Shown here piece after piece: positions 5,728 through 12,840 of a DNA stretch of 58,520 bases. Position 1 is the stretch's first letter, and every line of letters begins with the position of its first letter. Position numbers and translations under genes: made by a program. Source of the DNA: a virus; the IMG/VR virus record IMGVR_UViG_3300044859_000807, positions 1 to 58,520 of that record; one strand, 5' to 3'. The notes under the pieces are model-generated. The model saw nothing but the letters and a program-made list of their open reading frames with translations, searched no databases and was not told the origin of the DNA.

Positions 5728-6651
5728 ATGATATATACACAAGAACAATGGCCCAAGAATAAAGATCTAAAGCCTTCTATGATGTCTCTTGATCAGAAGA
5801 AACTAAGGATTAAGTCTAAAAAGAAGAAATATACTAAAGAGACTAAGATATGTAACCAATGTTTTAAAGAGCAAGATATTATAGAGTTTTATCTTAAAGA
5901 CAAAAAATACAAGAGAAGAGATTGTAAATGTAGAGATTGTAGACTTAAAAATAGAGGAGTTATTGAAATAGGTAAGCAGAGATTTGCCTTTAAGATAGCT
6001 AAGAAAGGTTTTAGAAGATGCACTGTATGTAAAGAGACAAAACCTTTACATTCACATTTTCCTAAGCATAAATCTGAGTATCTAGGTATTTCTAATACCT
6101 GTAAAGATTGTAATAGTACATTACACGATTCTTATGCAAAGAATCAACGTGACACCATTGGAGACTTTTATGTAAGGGAATACGGCAAGCTTCAAGGTAT
6201 AACAAGATTTGGACCTAAAACCTTGCAGAGATTAAGAAATGAAATCATAGCCAATAGACAAGAGAAAGAAAGGATAAAGTATACCCTAGATGGGAAAGGA
6301 TTTACTAATGTAGAAGAGTTTGCTAGATATGTCTCTAAGAATTATGATGTACAACACCATGCTGTTGTAAAGAGAATAGAGAAGGGATGTACAGAGGCTG
6401 AATGTATTATTCCTGAGAAAGAGTTCCGATCTCTAAAGAGCGGAACCAATCTTGGTCAGATCAAAGCTACTAATTGTAAAACAGGTGAGGTATTACTCTT
6501 CAAAAACTCCAAGGATAAAGAATTACGTAAGATGTTCTCTGCAGATACTATTACAAGATATCTTAGAAGCGGAGAAGAAATTATATATCTTAGACTAGAT
6601 AAAAAGAATAGATACAAAAGTGGCTATAAACTCGAAAGAATAAAAGATTAA
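5728..6651 (+). CDS. Zinc-ribbon homing-endonuclease-like protein, 307 aa
   Basis: Cys pairs form zinc ribbons in the N-terminal half: CNQCFKEQDIIEFY with CRDC (about residues 42-71), then CTVCKETKPLHSHF with CKDC (about 99-130). This CxxC...EFY/HFP...CxxC layout is typical of the DNA-binding part of phage HNH/EndoVII-like endonucleases. A lysine/arginine-rich centre and a C-terminal segment with an ARYVSKNYDVQHHAVVKRIE helix-turn-helix-like stretch follow, as in modular homing enzymes (NUMOD-type). A complete HNH catalytic motif is not obvious, so activity is uncertain. It sits alone between two non-coding, structured stretches, as mobile genes often do. Confidence 0.55.
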   Translation: MIYTQEQWPKNKDLKPSMMSLDQKKLRIKSKKKKYTKETKICNQCFKEQDIIEFYLKDKKYKRRDCKCRDCRLKNRGVIEIGKQRFAFKIAKKGFRRCTVCKETKPLHSHFPKHKSEYLGISNTCKDCNSTLHDSYAKNQRDTIGDFYVREYGKLQGITRFGPKTLQRLRNEIIANRQEKERIKYTLDGKGFTNVEEFARYVSKNYDVQHHAVVKRIEKGCTEAECIIPEKEFRSLKSGTNLGQIKATNCKTGEVLLFKNSKDKELRKMFSADTITRYLRSGEEIIYLRLDKKNRYKSGYKLERIKD

Positions 6652-6778
6652 AAGCTTTCCCAGATGTGCTTAGACTGGGCCTCATTTAAGAAGCGAATGG
6701 TATATAGAAGTAGGGTTAGTCACCTATGGAATATACAAGTCCTATTCTATATGACCTATAGAGGGACGAACTCATTTA

Positions 6779-6872
6779 ATAATAGACCATAGTGCATGCC
6801 AATGACTCCCTACCTGCTGTGGGAAACTACTAACCAGAATCGTAGGTGAGGCTAAACACTATGGACTATTAT
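6779..6872 (+). ncRNA. Repeated structured element, copy B
   Basis: TAATAGACCATAGTG (6780-6794) pairs with CACTATGGACTATTA (6857-6871) with one A-A mismatch. The inner edges are GTGCATGCC and GGCTAAACAC. The interior carries CCTAC/GTAGG (6809-6813 with 6842-6846) and a GGGAAAC segment. Confidence 0.55.
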
Positions 6873-7033
6873 AACACATTTAAAACATTACCTACTGAAG
6901 ATAAACAATAAGTGACCATAAACAGTTTACCTACCAATACTTATTTAAAATCTTGCAAATAGTTGTAAGTCCCCTCAGTTGGGCAGTAATATAAGAAGTC
7001 TCGCCTTTTTATCCTTTTTGCATACTTATTTAA

Positions 7034-7111
7034 TAATAGACCATAGTGCATGCTGAGAAGAAGTCGTAGGGGAAACCCAGGGGCTTGAGGGCTAAACACT
7101 ATGGACTATTA
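7034..7111 (+). ncRNA. Repeated structured element, copy C
   Basis: TAATAGACCATAGTG (7034-7048) pairs with CACTATGGACTATTA (7097-7111), sharing copy B's A-A mismatch. The inner edges GTGCATGC and GGCTAAACAC are kept, while the interior (about 40 nt) differs and contains GGGGAAACCC, a GAAA-type hairpin. The upstream flank ATTTAATAATAGACC is also shared with copy B. Confidence 0.55.
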
Positions 7112-7352
7112 TGACTTTGACAGCGGTGTCAAGTGTTTATTGCTACACTATAAAGCAATACTCAGTGGATTAAAGGTTTATTCCTTGAACTGAGTATAAT
7201 AAAAGAATCCAGGTGGAATCACGGTAGAATCAGCCGGCCATTTTAAGATTGACTTCAAGAGGAGGTAAGACTCCTAGGCCCTGGTGGAAAGAACGCGTGC
7301 CTCAACAATCTAGTCTACAGGTACCTCCTGTAGGCAAGCGCATTATAACATT

Positions 7353-7404
7353 AACTATTACCCAATAAATCTACAGATATACAAACGGGGACTGTAGAAT
7401 AGTT
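7353..7404 (+). other. Two-part hairpin just upstream of the ribozyme candidate
   Basis: AACTATT (7353-7359) pairs with AATAGTT (7398-7404), and CTACAG (7371-7376) pairs with CTGTAG (7392-7397). The two 3' strands are contiguous. It may form one folded unit with the hammerhead candidate that begins 34 nt later. Confidence 0.45.
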
Positions 7405-7437
7405 AAACTTTAAACATTTAAACTACTAAAGTTTTAA

Positions 7438-7490
7438 ATTGCACTGATGATTCCTATAGGGGATGAAATAAGCTTAGGCTTATATGCAAT
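7438..7490 (+). ncRNA. Candidate type I hammerhead ribozyme
   Basis: All core parts are present in order. Stem I is ATTGCA (7438-7443) with TGCAAT (7485-7490). The CTGATGA core is at 7444-7450. Stem II and its loop are at 7451-7464 (TTCC with GGGA). GAAA is at 7465-7468. Stem III ATAAGC/GCTTAT closes on TTAG (7468-7483). A7484 is the expected cleavage nucleotide (H17). Stems II and III are closed, so the open stem is I (type I). The weak point is a U-U apposition at the base of stem II where G-C is usual. It lies in a non-coding region about 160 nt upstream of the 7648 start. Confidence 0.6.
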
Positions 7491-7647
7491 GCATAAGGTT
7501 TTGTGAGTATACTTCATTCGTAAGAACTCACCGGTACATTCAACCGTGGTGGAGAGGCTTAGAGCTTCTCTACCTAAAGGGTATAATCAACTCAACAATC
7601 AATTCAAACTTAAAACTTTTTGGTAGCAAGCAACCATACCCACATTT

Positions 7648-8568
7648 ATGAGACATAATCTCGCAACAACAGGTTTAAGCTTATCACAAGCTAGCAGTAT
7701 ATCAAACCTATGCTTTCAAAGAGCAAATATGATATCACAAGCATTGTCAGGTATTAACAATGCTCACCGTACATTGAAGATAAGTGGTGAAACTTATGTT
7801 CATGTAGCAGGTAAACCGGTACCAAAAGAGTTAGCAGCTCTTCTTCAAGAGAAGGCAAAACTGCACGCAGCTCAGGCTTTCTTGATGACTAACATCAAAG
7901 CCAAGGACGGGTTATTAGGAGAGATCAAAAGTAGGCAGTTTGTGCCTTCAACGGATGCTCCAGAGAATCCAACTATGAATGCATTCAAACCTACACTCCT
8001 AGTACAGGAGCAGTGGGGATGGGATCAGCTTAGCCAAGCTGAGTACGCAGAGTTCCTTGAGCAGGAAGCTTACGCTTCTCACATAGGTCAGTTTATTCAT
8101 AAGGATTCAGTTCTTGACACTTTACGCAATGAGTTGCCTAAGGTTAAGTCATTAGACTGGATAACTGTGAGAGATGGAGAACGCACACCTGTAAAGGTAG
8201 AAGTTCACCATACTCCTGAAGAGCTATTAGCTCATCATGAGAAGCTGGCCAGCTTACACCGTACTCATGAGCAAAGGGTAAATTACTTCAAAGCTAAGGT
8301 TAAAAACTTAGTAACTGAAGAGAATGCCCGCATCTCTAAGGAGAATGCTCTTGGACAAGCTGAAGTAAACAAGCTCAATGAGAAATTGAGACTTGATTAC
8401 ACGAATGTGTATCTTACATATTTAGAGCTTGTGAAGGTGGAGCGTGAGGAGTTTGAGGCTGCACGTCAAGCAGAGATACAAAGCACGGCTGCTTTGAGAA
8501 TCTCTATTGACCCTAGATTTCAGGATACCATTGACAACTTCTTAAAGAAGTTAGATCCTGAGTCTTAG
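7648..8568 (+). CDS. Hypothetical alpha-helical protein, 306 aa
   Basis: A largely helical protein beginning MRHNLATTGLSLSQASSISN. A coiled-coil-rich C-terminal half (about residues 190-275) contains LLAHHEKLASLHRTHEQRV and a run of charged heptads. Codon use is somewhat less AT-biased than in the neighbouring small genes. No enzymatic motif is visible. It is preceded by a long untranslated leader containing the hammerhead candidate and several hairpins, so its mRNA 5' end may be set by RNA processing. The length and helices could fit a structural or DNA-organising protein, but nothing identifies it. Confidence 0.65.
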   Translation: MRHNLATTGLSLSQASSISNLCFQRANMISQALSGINNAHRTLKISGETYVHVAGKPVPKELAALLQEKAKLHAAQAFLMTNIKAKDGLLGEIKSRQFVPSTDAPENPTMNAFKPTLLVQEQWGWDQLSQAEYAEFLEQEAYASHIGQFIHKDSVLDTLRNELPKVKSLDWITVRDGERTPVKVEVHHTPEELLAHHEKLASLHRTHEQRVNYFKAKVKNLVTEENARISKENALGQAEVNKLNEKLRLDYTNVYLTYLELVKVEREEFEAARQAEIQSTAALRISIDPRFQDTIDNFLKKLDPES

Positions 8569-8574
8569 TACTAC

Positions 8575-8601
8575 GTAGCCCGGTTATGGTATCCGGGCTA
8601 C
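8575..8601 (+). terminator. GC-rich hairpin after the 7648 gene
   Basis: GTAGCCCGG (8575-8583) pairs perfectly with CCGGGCTAC (8593-8601) around a nine-base loop. There is no T-run after it, so it is either an mRNA-stabilising hairpin or a weak terminator. Confidence 0.5.
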
Positions 8602-9116
8602 ACTACAATAAAATTAAATATAGTGTGAGAGCAGAGGCAAGCTTTCTTCATGTGAGTACGATCATGCCACTCCTCATACAGCTATCAGAAATTCAAAGGG
8701 TGCAGAAAAGATAGGGCATAAGCCTGATTCTTTATGCTTTATACTTGGTAAGAAGGTTACTAAAACTTATGATAAAAATCTACTTTTAATAGATATAAAC
8801 TAAACGCACCTTAGGGTGCACAAACCGCTTCTTCTGCAACTTAAAATCACCTTTTTTGTAGGGCTTTTAGTATAAAAAGTACCAAAGCTTGACAGGTTAC
8901 CCTATGGGGAAAACTGGCAGCACCTCATACAAACAGAGTTACCTGAATGGCCCACGGGCCCAGGTCATAACTCTGTGAGGATACAATTAAGACTTAGATT
9001 TTATCTTAGCCTTTGAACGCAGAGGGAGGTCTTTGCCTTTAGTTTTACTTTTATCTTGGTCTATTCAACTTTCTTACTGAGTGACTTTTATATTATTAAC
9101 CCAAAAAACAACTCAA
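8602..9116 (+). other. Non-coding region with further RNA structure
   Basis: No gene is visible in about 515 bases. Complementary segments include GCATAA/TTTATGC (about 8717-8740), GCACC/GGGTGC (8805-8819), and a large hairpin at 8934-8975 (CAGAGTTA/TAACTCTG, CCTG/CAGG, then GGCC CACG GGCC). TTAGATTTTATCTTAG also forms a palindrome near 8996. This closes the structured-RNA region before the small membrane-protein gene at 9117. Confidence 0.45.
8934..8975 (+). other. Large composite hairpin
   Basis: CAGAGTTA pairs with TAACTCTG. Inside, CCTG pairs with CAGG and GGCC pairs with GGCC around a CACG tetraloop. It is among the most stable foldbacks in the window and has no T-tract. Confidence 0.55.
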
Positions 9117-9227
9117 ATGAAAACAACAAATCAACCAGACACTATGGATATCATAAGATATACCATAGCAGGAGTAGGCTTCCTAGGTATTGTGATAGCA
9201 ATCACAGTATTTGAATTAGCTAAGTAA
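9117..9227 (+). CDS. Small single-pass membrane protein, 36 aa
   Basis: The ATG at 9117 follows the recurrent leader (TATTATTAACCCAAAAAAC, then AACTCAAATG). The product has a short polar N-terminus and one hydrophobic helix, about residues 15-32 (YTIAGVGFLGIVIAITVF). It is too short for homology judgement. The leader motif and the next gene 34 nt downstream support it as real. Confidence 0.5.
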   Translation: MKTTNQPDTMDIIRYTIAGVGFLGIVIAITVFELAK

Positions 9228-9261
9228 TTAATTATTAATCAACTCAAAAACAGAAACAACA

Positions 9262-9666
9262 ATGAAGAAAATTGTAACAATTATGTTGATCATGCTAAGC
9301 GTGACTACATTAACAGCAAAAGATCCTTATCACTTTATAGTACAAGGATCATTTATAGCAGATAAGAATATTAAGTATACCATATTTAAAATGAAGAAAG
9401 ATGGTGCTTTAGTTGCTATAGAACATGTAAAAGGTCGCAAGTACTACTTTGTAGAATGCAATGTAGGTGACAAGTATGTAGTAAGATTCCAAAACAAAAA
9501 AGGTAATGTGAAGTTCTTAATGATAGATGCTAGTGCCAATGGGTATTTTCAAGCAGATCTAGACTGGACTCAACCTTATGATGGATGGATTAAAAGAGAA
9601 AAAGCTAAGTACAAGTTAACAAGAATCTGTAATGCAGCTAAAGATCCAGTACAAACAAACATTTAA
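9262..9666 (+). CDS. Hypothetical exported protein, 134 aa
   Basis: A clear signal peptide is present: a basic start (MKK), a hydrophobic core (IVTIMLIMLSVTTL) and a likely cleavage after TAK/TLTA near residue 20. The mature part is beta-rich and basic, without enzymatic motifs. Export in a Gram-negative host would place it in the periplasm or at the membrane, for example in superinfection exclusion, but that is inference. The leader contains AATTATTAATCAACTCAAAAAC, and a terminator follows. Confidence 0.65.
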   Translation: MKKIVTIMLIMLSVTTLTAKDPYHFIVQGSFIADKNIKYTIFKMKKDGALVAIEHVKGRKYYFVECNVGDKYVVRFQNKKGNVKFLMIDASANGYFQADLDWTQPYDGWIKREKAKYKLTRICNAAKDPVQTNI

Positions 9667-9682
9667 TTACTTTATTAAGCAT

Positions 9683-9720
9683 AAGGGATTATAGGTATTA
9701 CATCCTGTAATCCCTTTTAT
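9683..9720 (+). terminator. Intrinsic terminator
   Basis: AAGGGATTA (9683-9691) pairs with TAATCCCTT (9708-9716) and is followed by TTTTAT. It ends the 9117-9666 transcript. Confidence 0.75.
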
Positions 9721-9721
9721 A

Positions 9722-9825
9722 TGATAGATAGTTTAACAGGTAAAAACAGTTCAAAGGTTAAAGTTTACAGTATTTTTGAGTTATCACTTTGTCCAAGATC
9801 AGTGGTTCGAGCCCACTTCTATCAC
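9722..9825 (+). tRNA. tRNA-like cloverleaf with abnormal anticodon domain
   Basis: The acceptor stem TGATAGA (9722-9728) pairs perfectly with TCTATCA (9818-9824), followed by discriminator C. The T arm is canonical: AGTGG/CCACT around TTCGAGC. A D arm GTTT/AAAC has GG in its loop (AACAGGTAA). The 52 bases between the D and T arms hold no standard 5-bp stem with a seven-base loop. The best stem is CAAAG/CTTTG (9752-9756 with 9787-9791) enclosing 30 bases. CCA is not encoded. It could be a tRNA with a small insertion, a long-variable-arm tRNA I could not fold, or a tRNA mimic. Confidence 0.5.
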
Positions 9826-9849
9826 TATTAATTATTAATAAATCCTATT

Positions 9850-10764
9850 ATGAGTATAAAAAAAGAAAAATTTGATAAATTAGTAGAGCTTATTGCTATG
9901 AATCCTTTATTGTATTCATCATATAAAATTACTAATAAAGATGGTCTTGAAGTTCATTGCTTTGGTGATAAAGACAACAAAAGTTTAGAAGAAGCTAAAG
10001 CTCTTTTTAGAGGAAAAGGTTATAAAGGTGATGATGTATATGCAGAAGCTAATGCATTAAACAATCAAGGCAAACTTGTAGCTGATTATACTACTTTCTT
10101 GTATAATGCTGAAAAAGATAAGATCTCAATAGGTTTATTTAGGACAGGTTATGCTTATGCTAATAAAAAGCAGAGATTTTATCCAATTAAAAAGAATGAG
10201 CCAGTCTTAGCTTGGACTAAGCATATCTATTGTTTTAGAAGAGAATTAACAAACAAAATATCTCCAAGAATACAACTTGGAGGAGTATCTGGTAGTGAGT
10301 TATCTACATTAATAACAAAAACTTTATATAACATAGATTATATACCTGATGCATGGATTAGTTATAGACATTTTATAGATACTAAAGATGAGTATGAAGC
10401 TCTGGAAAGGTATACAGGAAGTAAATTACCTGAAGCTTTAAAACATTATAGACCTTCTATCATACTAGCATTATATAAATCTTTAAAAGATTTTACAAAA
10501 TTTGATACAATAATTGGTCATATATTCAGCACACATCCAAAATGTACAAATATTAATGTTTTGGATTGGAATATGGATGAATATCGTGCAGTAGGTGATA
10601 GACTAGCCTATATTCATTATGACTTATTTGTATTAATTATTTGTAATAAAATAACAGATCAAGAATACAATTCAATACTTACTATAAGCAATTCTGTAGA
10701 TATTGAGAATATCACAATAGCTGAAGAAATAATTAAAATAAAAATAGAAGATGGTGGTAATTGA
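9850..10764 (+). CDS. Hypothetical protein with a C-terminal shared repeat, 304 aa
   Basis: Not recognised. The N-terminal half is beta-rich (TTFLYNAEKDKISIGLFRTG) with aromatic residues; the second half is helical. The C-terminus (about residues 275-300) carries ITDQEYNSILTISNSVDIEN, a version of a motif that recurs in at least five other proteins here (15568, 20996, 29113, 31969, 32459). It starts the long run of overlapping genes after the tRNA-like element. It overlaps the next gene by 14 nt. Confidence 0.65.
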   Translation: MSIKKEKFDKLVELIAMNPLLYSSYKITNKDGLEVHCFGDKDNKSLEEAKALFRGKGYKGDDVYAEANALNNQGKLVADYTTFLYNAEKDKISIGLFRTGYAYANKKQRFYPIKKNEPVLAWTKHIYCFRRELTNKISPRIQLGGVSGSELSTLITKTLYNIDYIPDAWISYRHFIDTKDEYEALERYTGSKLPEALKHYRPSIILALYKSLKDFTKFDTIIGHIFSTHPKCTNINVLDWNMDEYRAVGDRLAYIHYDLFVLIICNKITDQEYNSILTISNSVDIENITIAEEIIKIKIEDGGN

Positions 10765-10993
10765 AACACAAGAACAACTAGAGATGTTTGGTTGGGATAT
10801 AGCAAATAACATGCCTTACATACCAGAAAACTTAAGGCTCTTAATAATAATAGAGCCTGAGGCTTTTGGTAATTTAGTAAAACAAATTGTACCACCATGG
10901 GCTAGACCTGAAGATGAGGGATATAGATTTATTTATAACAGCCAATCTGGAGTAGAGTTTGGTGTAAAGAAAGCAAGTCATGAGCCTGTTTAA
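10751..10993 (+). CDS. Hypothetical protein, 80 aa
   Basis: A small acidic protein beginning MVVIETQEQLEMFGWDIANN. It overlaps both neighbours by 14 nt in different frames, which supports tight translational coupling. The sequence suggests a helix followed by a short beta section. No family is recognised. Confidence 0.6.
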   Translation: MVVIETQEQLEMFGWDIANNMPYIPENLRLLIIIEPEAFGNLVKQIVPPWARPEDEGYRFIYNSQSGVEFGVKKASHEPV

Positions 10994-11279
10994 AAAGTTT
11001 GGTCAACAACCAGCAGCAGATCTTGATGCTTTTGCATTACATTTACAACAACAAAGAGAACAACAGATGGCACAACCCGCCCCTTGGGGAAATGTACCCA
11101 GAACAAAACAACTAGATGTGTATGAGAGAACTCAGTTAGCTCTACAACAATTACAGATCCTGTTTTCAGCAGGGGAATTAGAGAAGCATGAGCTTCTTAA
11201 TGCAACAAGAATGACATTGTCATTGGACAGAGAAAATTTGGTAGTAGTAGAAGAAATTATTAAATCAAAACTAGGATAA
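10980..11279 (+). CDS. Hypothetical Gln-rich protein with partial shared repeat, 99 aa
   Basis: The N-terminal part is Gln/Ala-rich (LHLQQQREQQMAQPAPW), probably flexible. The C-terminal 40 residues are helical and end SLDRENLVVVEEIIKSKLG, resembling the second half of the recurrent phage motif (S-x-D-x-E-N then hydrophobic helix). No enzymatic residues are evident. The stop TAA overlaps the next start as TAATG. Confidence 0.6.
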   Translation: MSLFKKFGQQPAADLDAFALHLQQQREQQMAQPAPWGNVPRTKQLDVYERTQLALQQLQILFSAGELEKHELLNATRMTLSLDRENLVVVEEIIKSKLG

Positions 11280-11458
11280 TGGCAACAGTAGCAGAAGCAG
11301 TCATCAAAGTGAAAATCACAGATGACACAACAAACAATGTACAAATTGAATTTAATGGGGGCCAAGTCCCTGTAGATGCTATCATAGCAGGACTAGAAAT
11401 AGTATTGGAGAAGCTTAAAGAAGCTCCAGAATCACAAGACAGAAGAAACATAAACTGA
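11279..11458 (+). CDS. Hypothetical protein, 59 aa
   Basis: The start overlaps the previous stop (TAATG), and the TGA lies five bases before the next gene. The sequence alternates like beta strands (VIKVKITDDTTNNVQIEFN) and then forms an amphipathic helix (IIAGLEIVLEKLKEA). The layout is ribbon-like but there is no known family. Confidence 0.55.
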   Translation: MATVAEAVIKVKITDDTTNNVQIEFNGGQVPVDAIIAGLEIVLEKLKEAPESQDRRNIN

Positions 11459-11463
11459 TAAAA

Positions 11464-11970
11464 ATGAGTGTTAATCAAGAAAAGAAAGTTATCATAGAAG
11501 TAACTGTTTATGACATAGCAAGCCTGCTTTCAAAACATATGGTGCAAGGATCATCCGGTGAAGACCGCGCTGTAACCAACTTAATAGTTGGACACTTAGC
11601 TCTTACTGAAAAAGGATTACCTCAGCTATTTAAAGCATTAATGGGTGTATTTCCTTCTCTTATCTATAAAGAGAAAGATTGGGTATATGCCCGGTTAGAT
11701 ATGTTACCTAGCTGGAAAATGAATAAAATAGCAACAGCTGCCCTACCGAGTGTCAAAAATGAATACATATTGGCTCAAATTATAGAATGCAATGTCTATA
11801 AAACTAGTCAATATAAACTTGCTTATGATGTGATAAAAGACGGAGAGACTGTAGCTAAACAAGAAACATCAGAGATCAGAGAAGAATACATTCTTGAAAA
11901 AGCAGAAGATTTTGTAGATATCTTAGATGCTCTAGAAAAATTAAAAGAAGAACAAGATAAGGCTTTTTAA
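11464..11970 (+). CDS. Hypothetical protein, 168 aa
   Basis: An alpha/beta protein beginning MSVNQEKKVIIEVTVYDIAS. It contains a long helical C-terminus rich in Glu/Lys (residues about 135-168), probably coiled coil. No signal peptide or transmembrane segment is seen. The family is unknown. It is the last gene before the host-type promoter-like box at 11979. Confidence 0.65.
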   Translation: MSVNQEKKVIIEVTVYDIASLLSKHMVQGSSGEDRAVTNLIVGHLALTEKGLPQLFKALMGVFPSLIYKEKDWVYARLDMLPSWKMNKIATAALPSVKNEYILAQIIECNVYKTSQYKLAYDVIKDGETVAKQETSEIREEYILEKAEDFVDILDALEKLKEEQDKAF

Positions 11971-11978
11971 AAAATCTG

Positions 11979-11986
11979 TATATTTG
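11979..11986 (+). promoter_or_regulatory. Bacteroidota -7 box candidate
   Basis: TATATTTG matches TAnnTTTG exactly, 15 nt before the ATG at 12002. No good TTTG is found about 20 nt upstream, so the -33 element is weak or absent. Confidence 0.4.
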
Positions 11987-12001
11987 TATAAACTAAAAAT
12001 T

Positions 12002-12211
12002 ATGGAAGAAAAAGAAAACATCATTGATGAATTAAAGAAAATTTATCCTGATGAGAAGAAAAAGAAAAAGTTTGTATATCTAGACAAATATGAAATTTAT
12101 AAAGAAATTACAGATACTAGACTTCATTCACTAGAAAGAAGCTTAAATGCTTGCTATATAGGAATAGGAATATTAGCAGTTTGTATAGTATTAATAGTTA
12201 TACTTAAATAA
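12002..12211 (+). CDS. Hypothetical tail-anchored membrane protein, 69 aa
   Basis: The highly charged N-terminal two thirds (KKIYPDEKKKKKFVYLDKYE) are followed by one hydrophobic helix at the C-terminus, about residues 49-67 (CYIGIGILAVCIVLIVILK). This is a tail-anchored layout with the basic part in the cytoplasm. The frame continues upstream to a TTG, but the ATG at 12002 lies in the usual AAAATTATGG context. It has its own candidate promoter and is followed by hairpins and a terminator. Confidence 0.6.
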   Translation: MEEKENIIDELKKIYPDEKKKKKFVYLDKYEIYKEITDTRLHSLERSLNACYIGIGILAVCIVLIVILK

Positions 12212-12215
12212 ATAC

Positions 12216-12265
12216 TGATTCAAGAGAATCAAAAGATACTTGATTACTAATGGCCATAGTAATCA
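12216..12265 (+). other. Two hairpins ahead of a terminator
   Basis: TGATTC/GAATCA (12216-12231, loop AAGA) and TGATTACTA/TAGTAATCA (12241-12265, seven-base loop ATGGCCA) precede the terminator at 12274. The second is a near-perfect inverted repeat and could also be an operator. Confidence 0.45.
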
Positions 12266-12273
12266 GTAATGTT

Positions 12274-12300
12274 AAAACCAGGAGAGTACCTGGTTTTTTG
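12274..12300 (+). terminator. Intrinsic terminator
   Basis: AAAACCAGG (12274-12282) pairs with CCTGGTTTT (12289-12297) around AGAGTA and continues into a T-run. Confidence 0.85.
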
Positions 12301-12359
12301 CATTTAAAACAACCCCTACTCAAAATCAAATCAATGTAAAACCTAAAAAAACAAAAATC

Positions 12360-12821
12360 ATGAACAGCAAAGTAAAAGTAACAGCAGACGAAGCAGGCAA
12401 TGTAGTAATTGTGTCTAAAAACAATCCTGAGTGGGCTCACATCCGTGTTGAGCAATCAAGAATAGTAATTGATGACAATGGATTTGCCCGCAAAAGAGTA
12501 ATCAGTGCATTAGTGCACGGTACAGTAGAAGACTTAAAGTCTTTTGGATGGACAAAAGGTGTAGATCTTCCTGGTAGAATTGTATTTAAAGAAAGCCTTG
12601 AGCCCTTTAATGTAGCACAACCAGAGCGTGATTACAAGATAGCAGGTAAAACAGGAATAGTATGTTGTCAAGATGCACAACCTATTTACCGTAAAACTTT
12701 CTATACTTTAAACACATCTGCAGAAGATATATCTGTAGCACACAACAACGTAGAAGATATCCGCGCAGCTTATGCAACAAGTGTATATGCTGAAGTTGAT
12801 GGCAATGTAGCTGATCTATAG
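12360..12821 (+). CDS. Hypothetical protein in an isolated, terminator-flanked cistron, 153 aa
   Basis: A beta-rich soluble protein beginning MNSKVKVTADEAGNVVIVSK. Codons end in C/G more often than in surrounding genes, and Asn/Ala/Val are frequent, which suits strong expression. Terminators on both sides isolate it as a single-gene unit, and a long A-rich leader (12300-12359) precedes it. Small, beta-rich and separately expressed proteins of phages are often DNA-binding or virion accessory proteins, but nothing identifies this one. Confidence 0.7.
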   Translation: MNSKVKVTADEAGNVVIVSKNNPEWAHIRVEQSRIVIDDNGFARKRVISALVHGTVEDLKSFGWTKGVDLPGRIVFKESLEPFNVAQPERDYKIAGKTGIVCCQDAQPIYRKTFYTLNTSAEDISVAHNNVEDIRAAYATSVYAEVDGNVADL

Positions 12822-12840
12822 TGTATGTAAACTAAACTAA

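Larger units (their letters stand above)
6652..7647 (+). other. 1-kb non-coding region packed with RNA structure
   Basis: No credible gene lies in this interval. Visible structures include CCCAG/CTGGG (6659-6679), elements B and C (listed separately), ATACTCAGT/ACTGAGTAT (7158-7166 with 7189-7197), GGAG/CTCC near 7270, CTACAGG/CCTGTAG near 7313-7334, a hairpin at 7353-7404, the hammerhead candidate at 7438-7490, GTGAGT/ACTCAC (7503-7531), and a 12-bp hairpin GGTGGAGAGGCT/AGCTTCTCTACC (7548-7574). The density of long complementary segments is far above that of the coding regions. Confidence 0.6.

Noticed and set aside
3938-7111. Elements A, B and C as hammerhead or other known ribozymes
   Set aside because: They have neither CTGANGA nor a GAAA in the right place; I found no match to hammerhead, HDV-like, pistol or hatchet cores.
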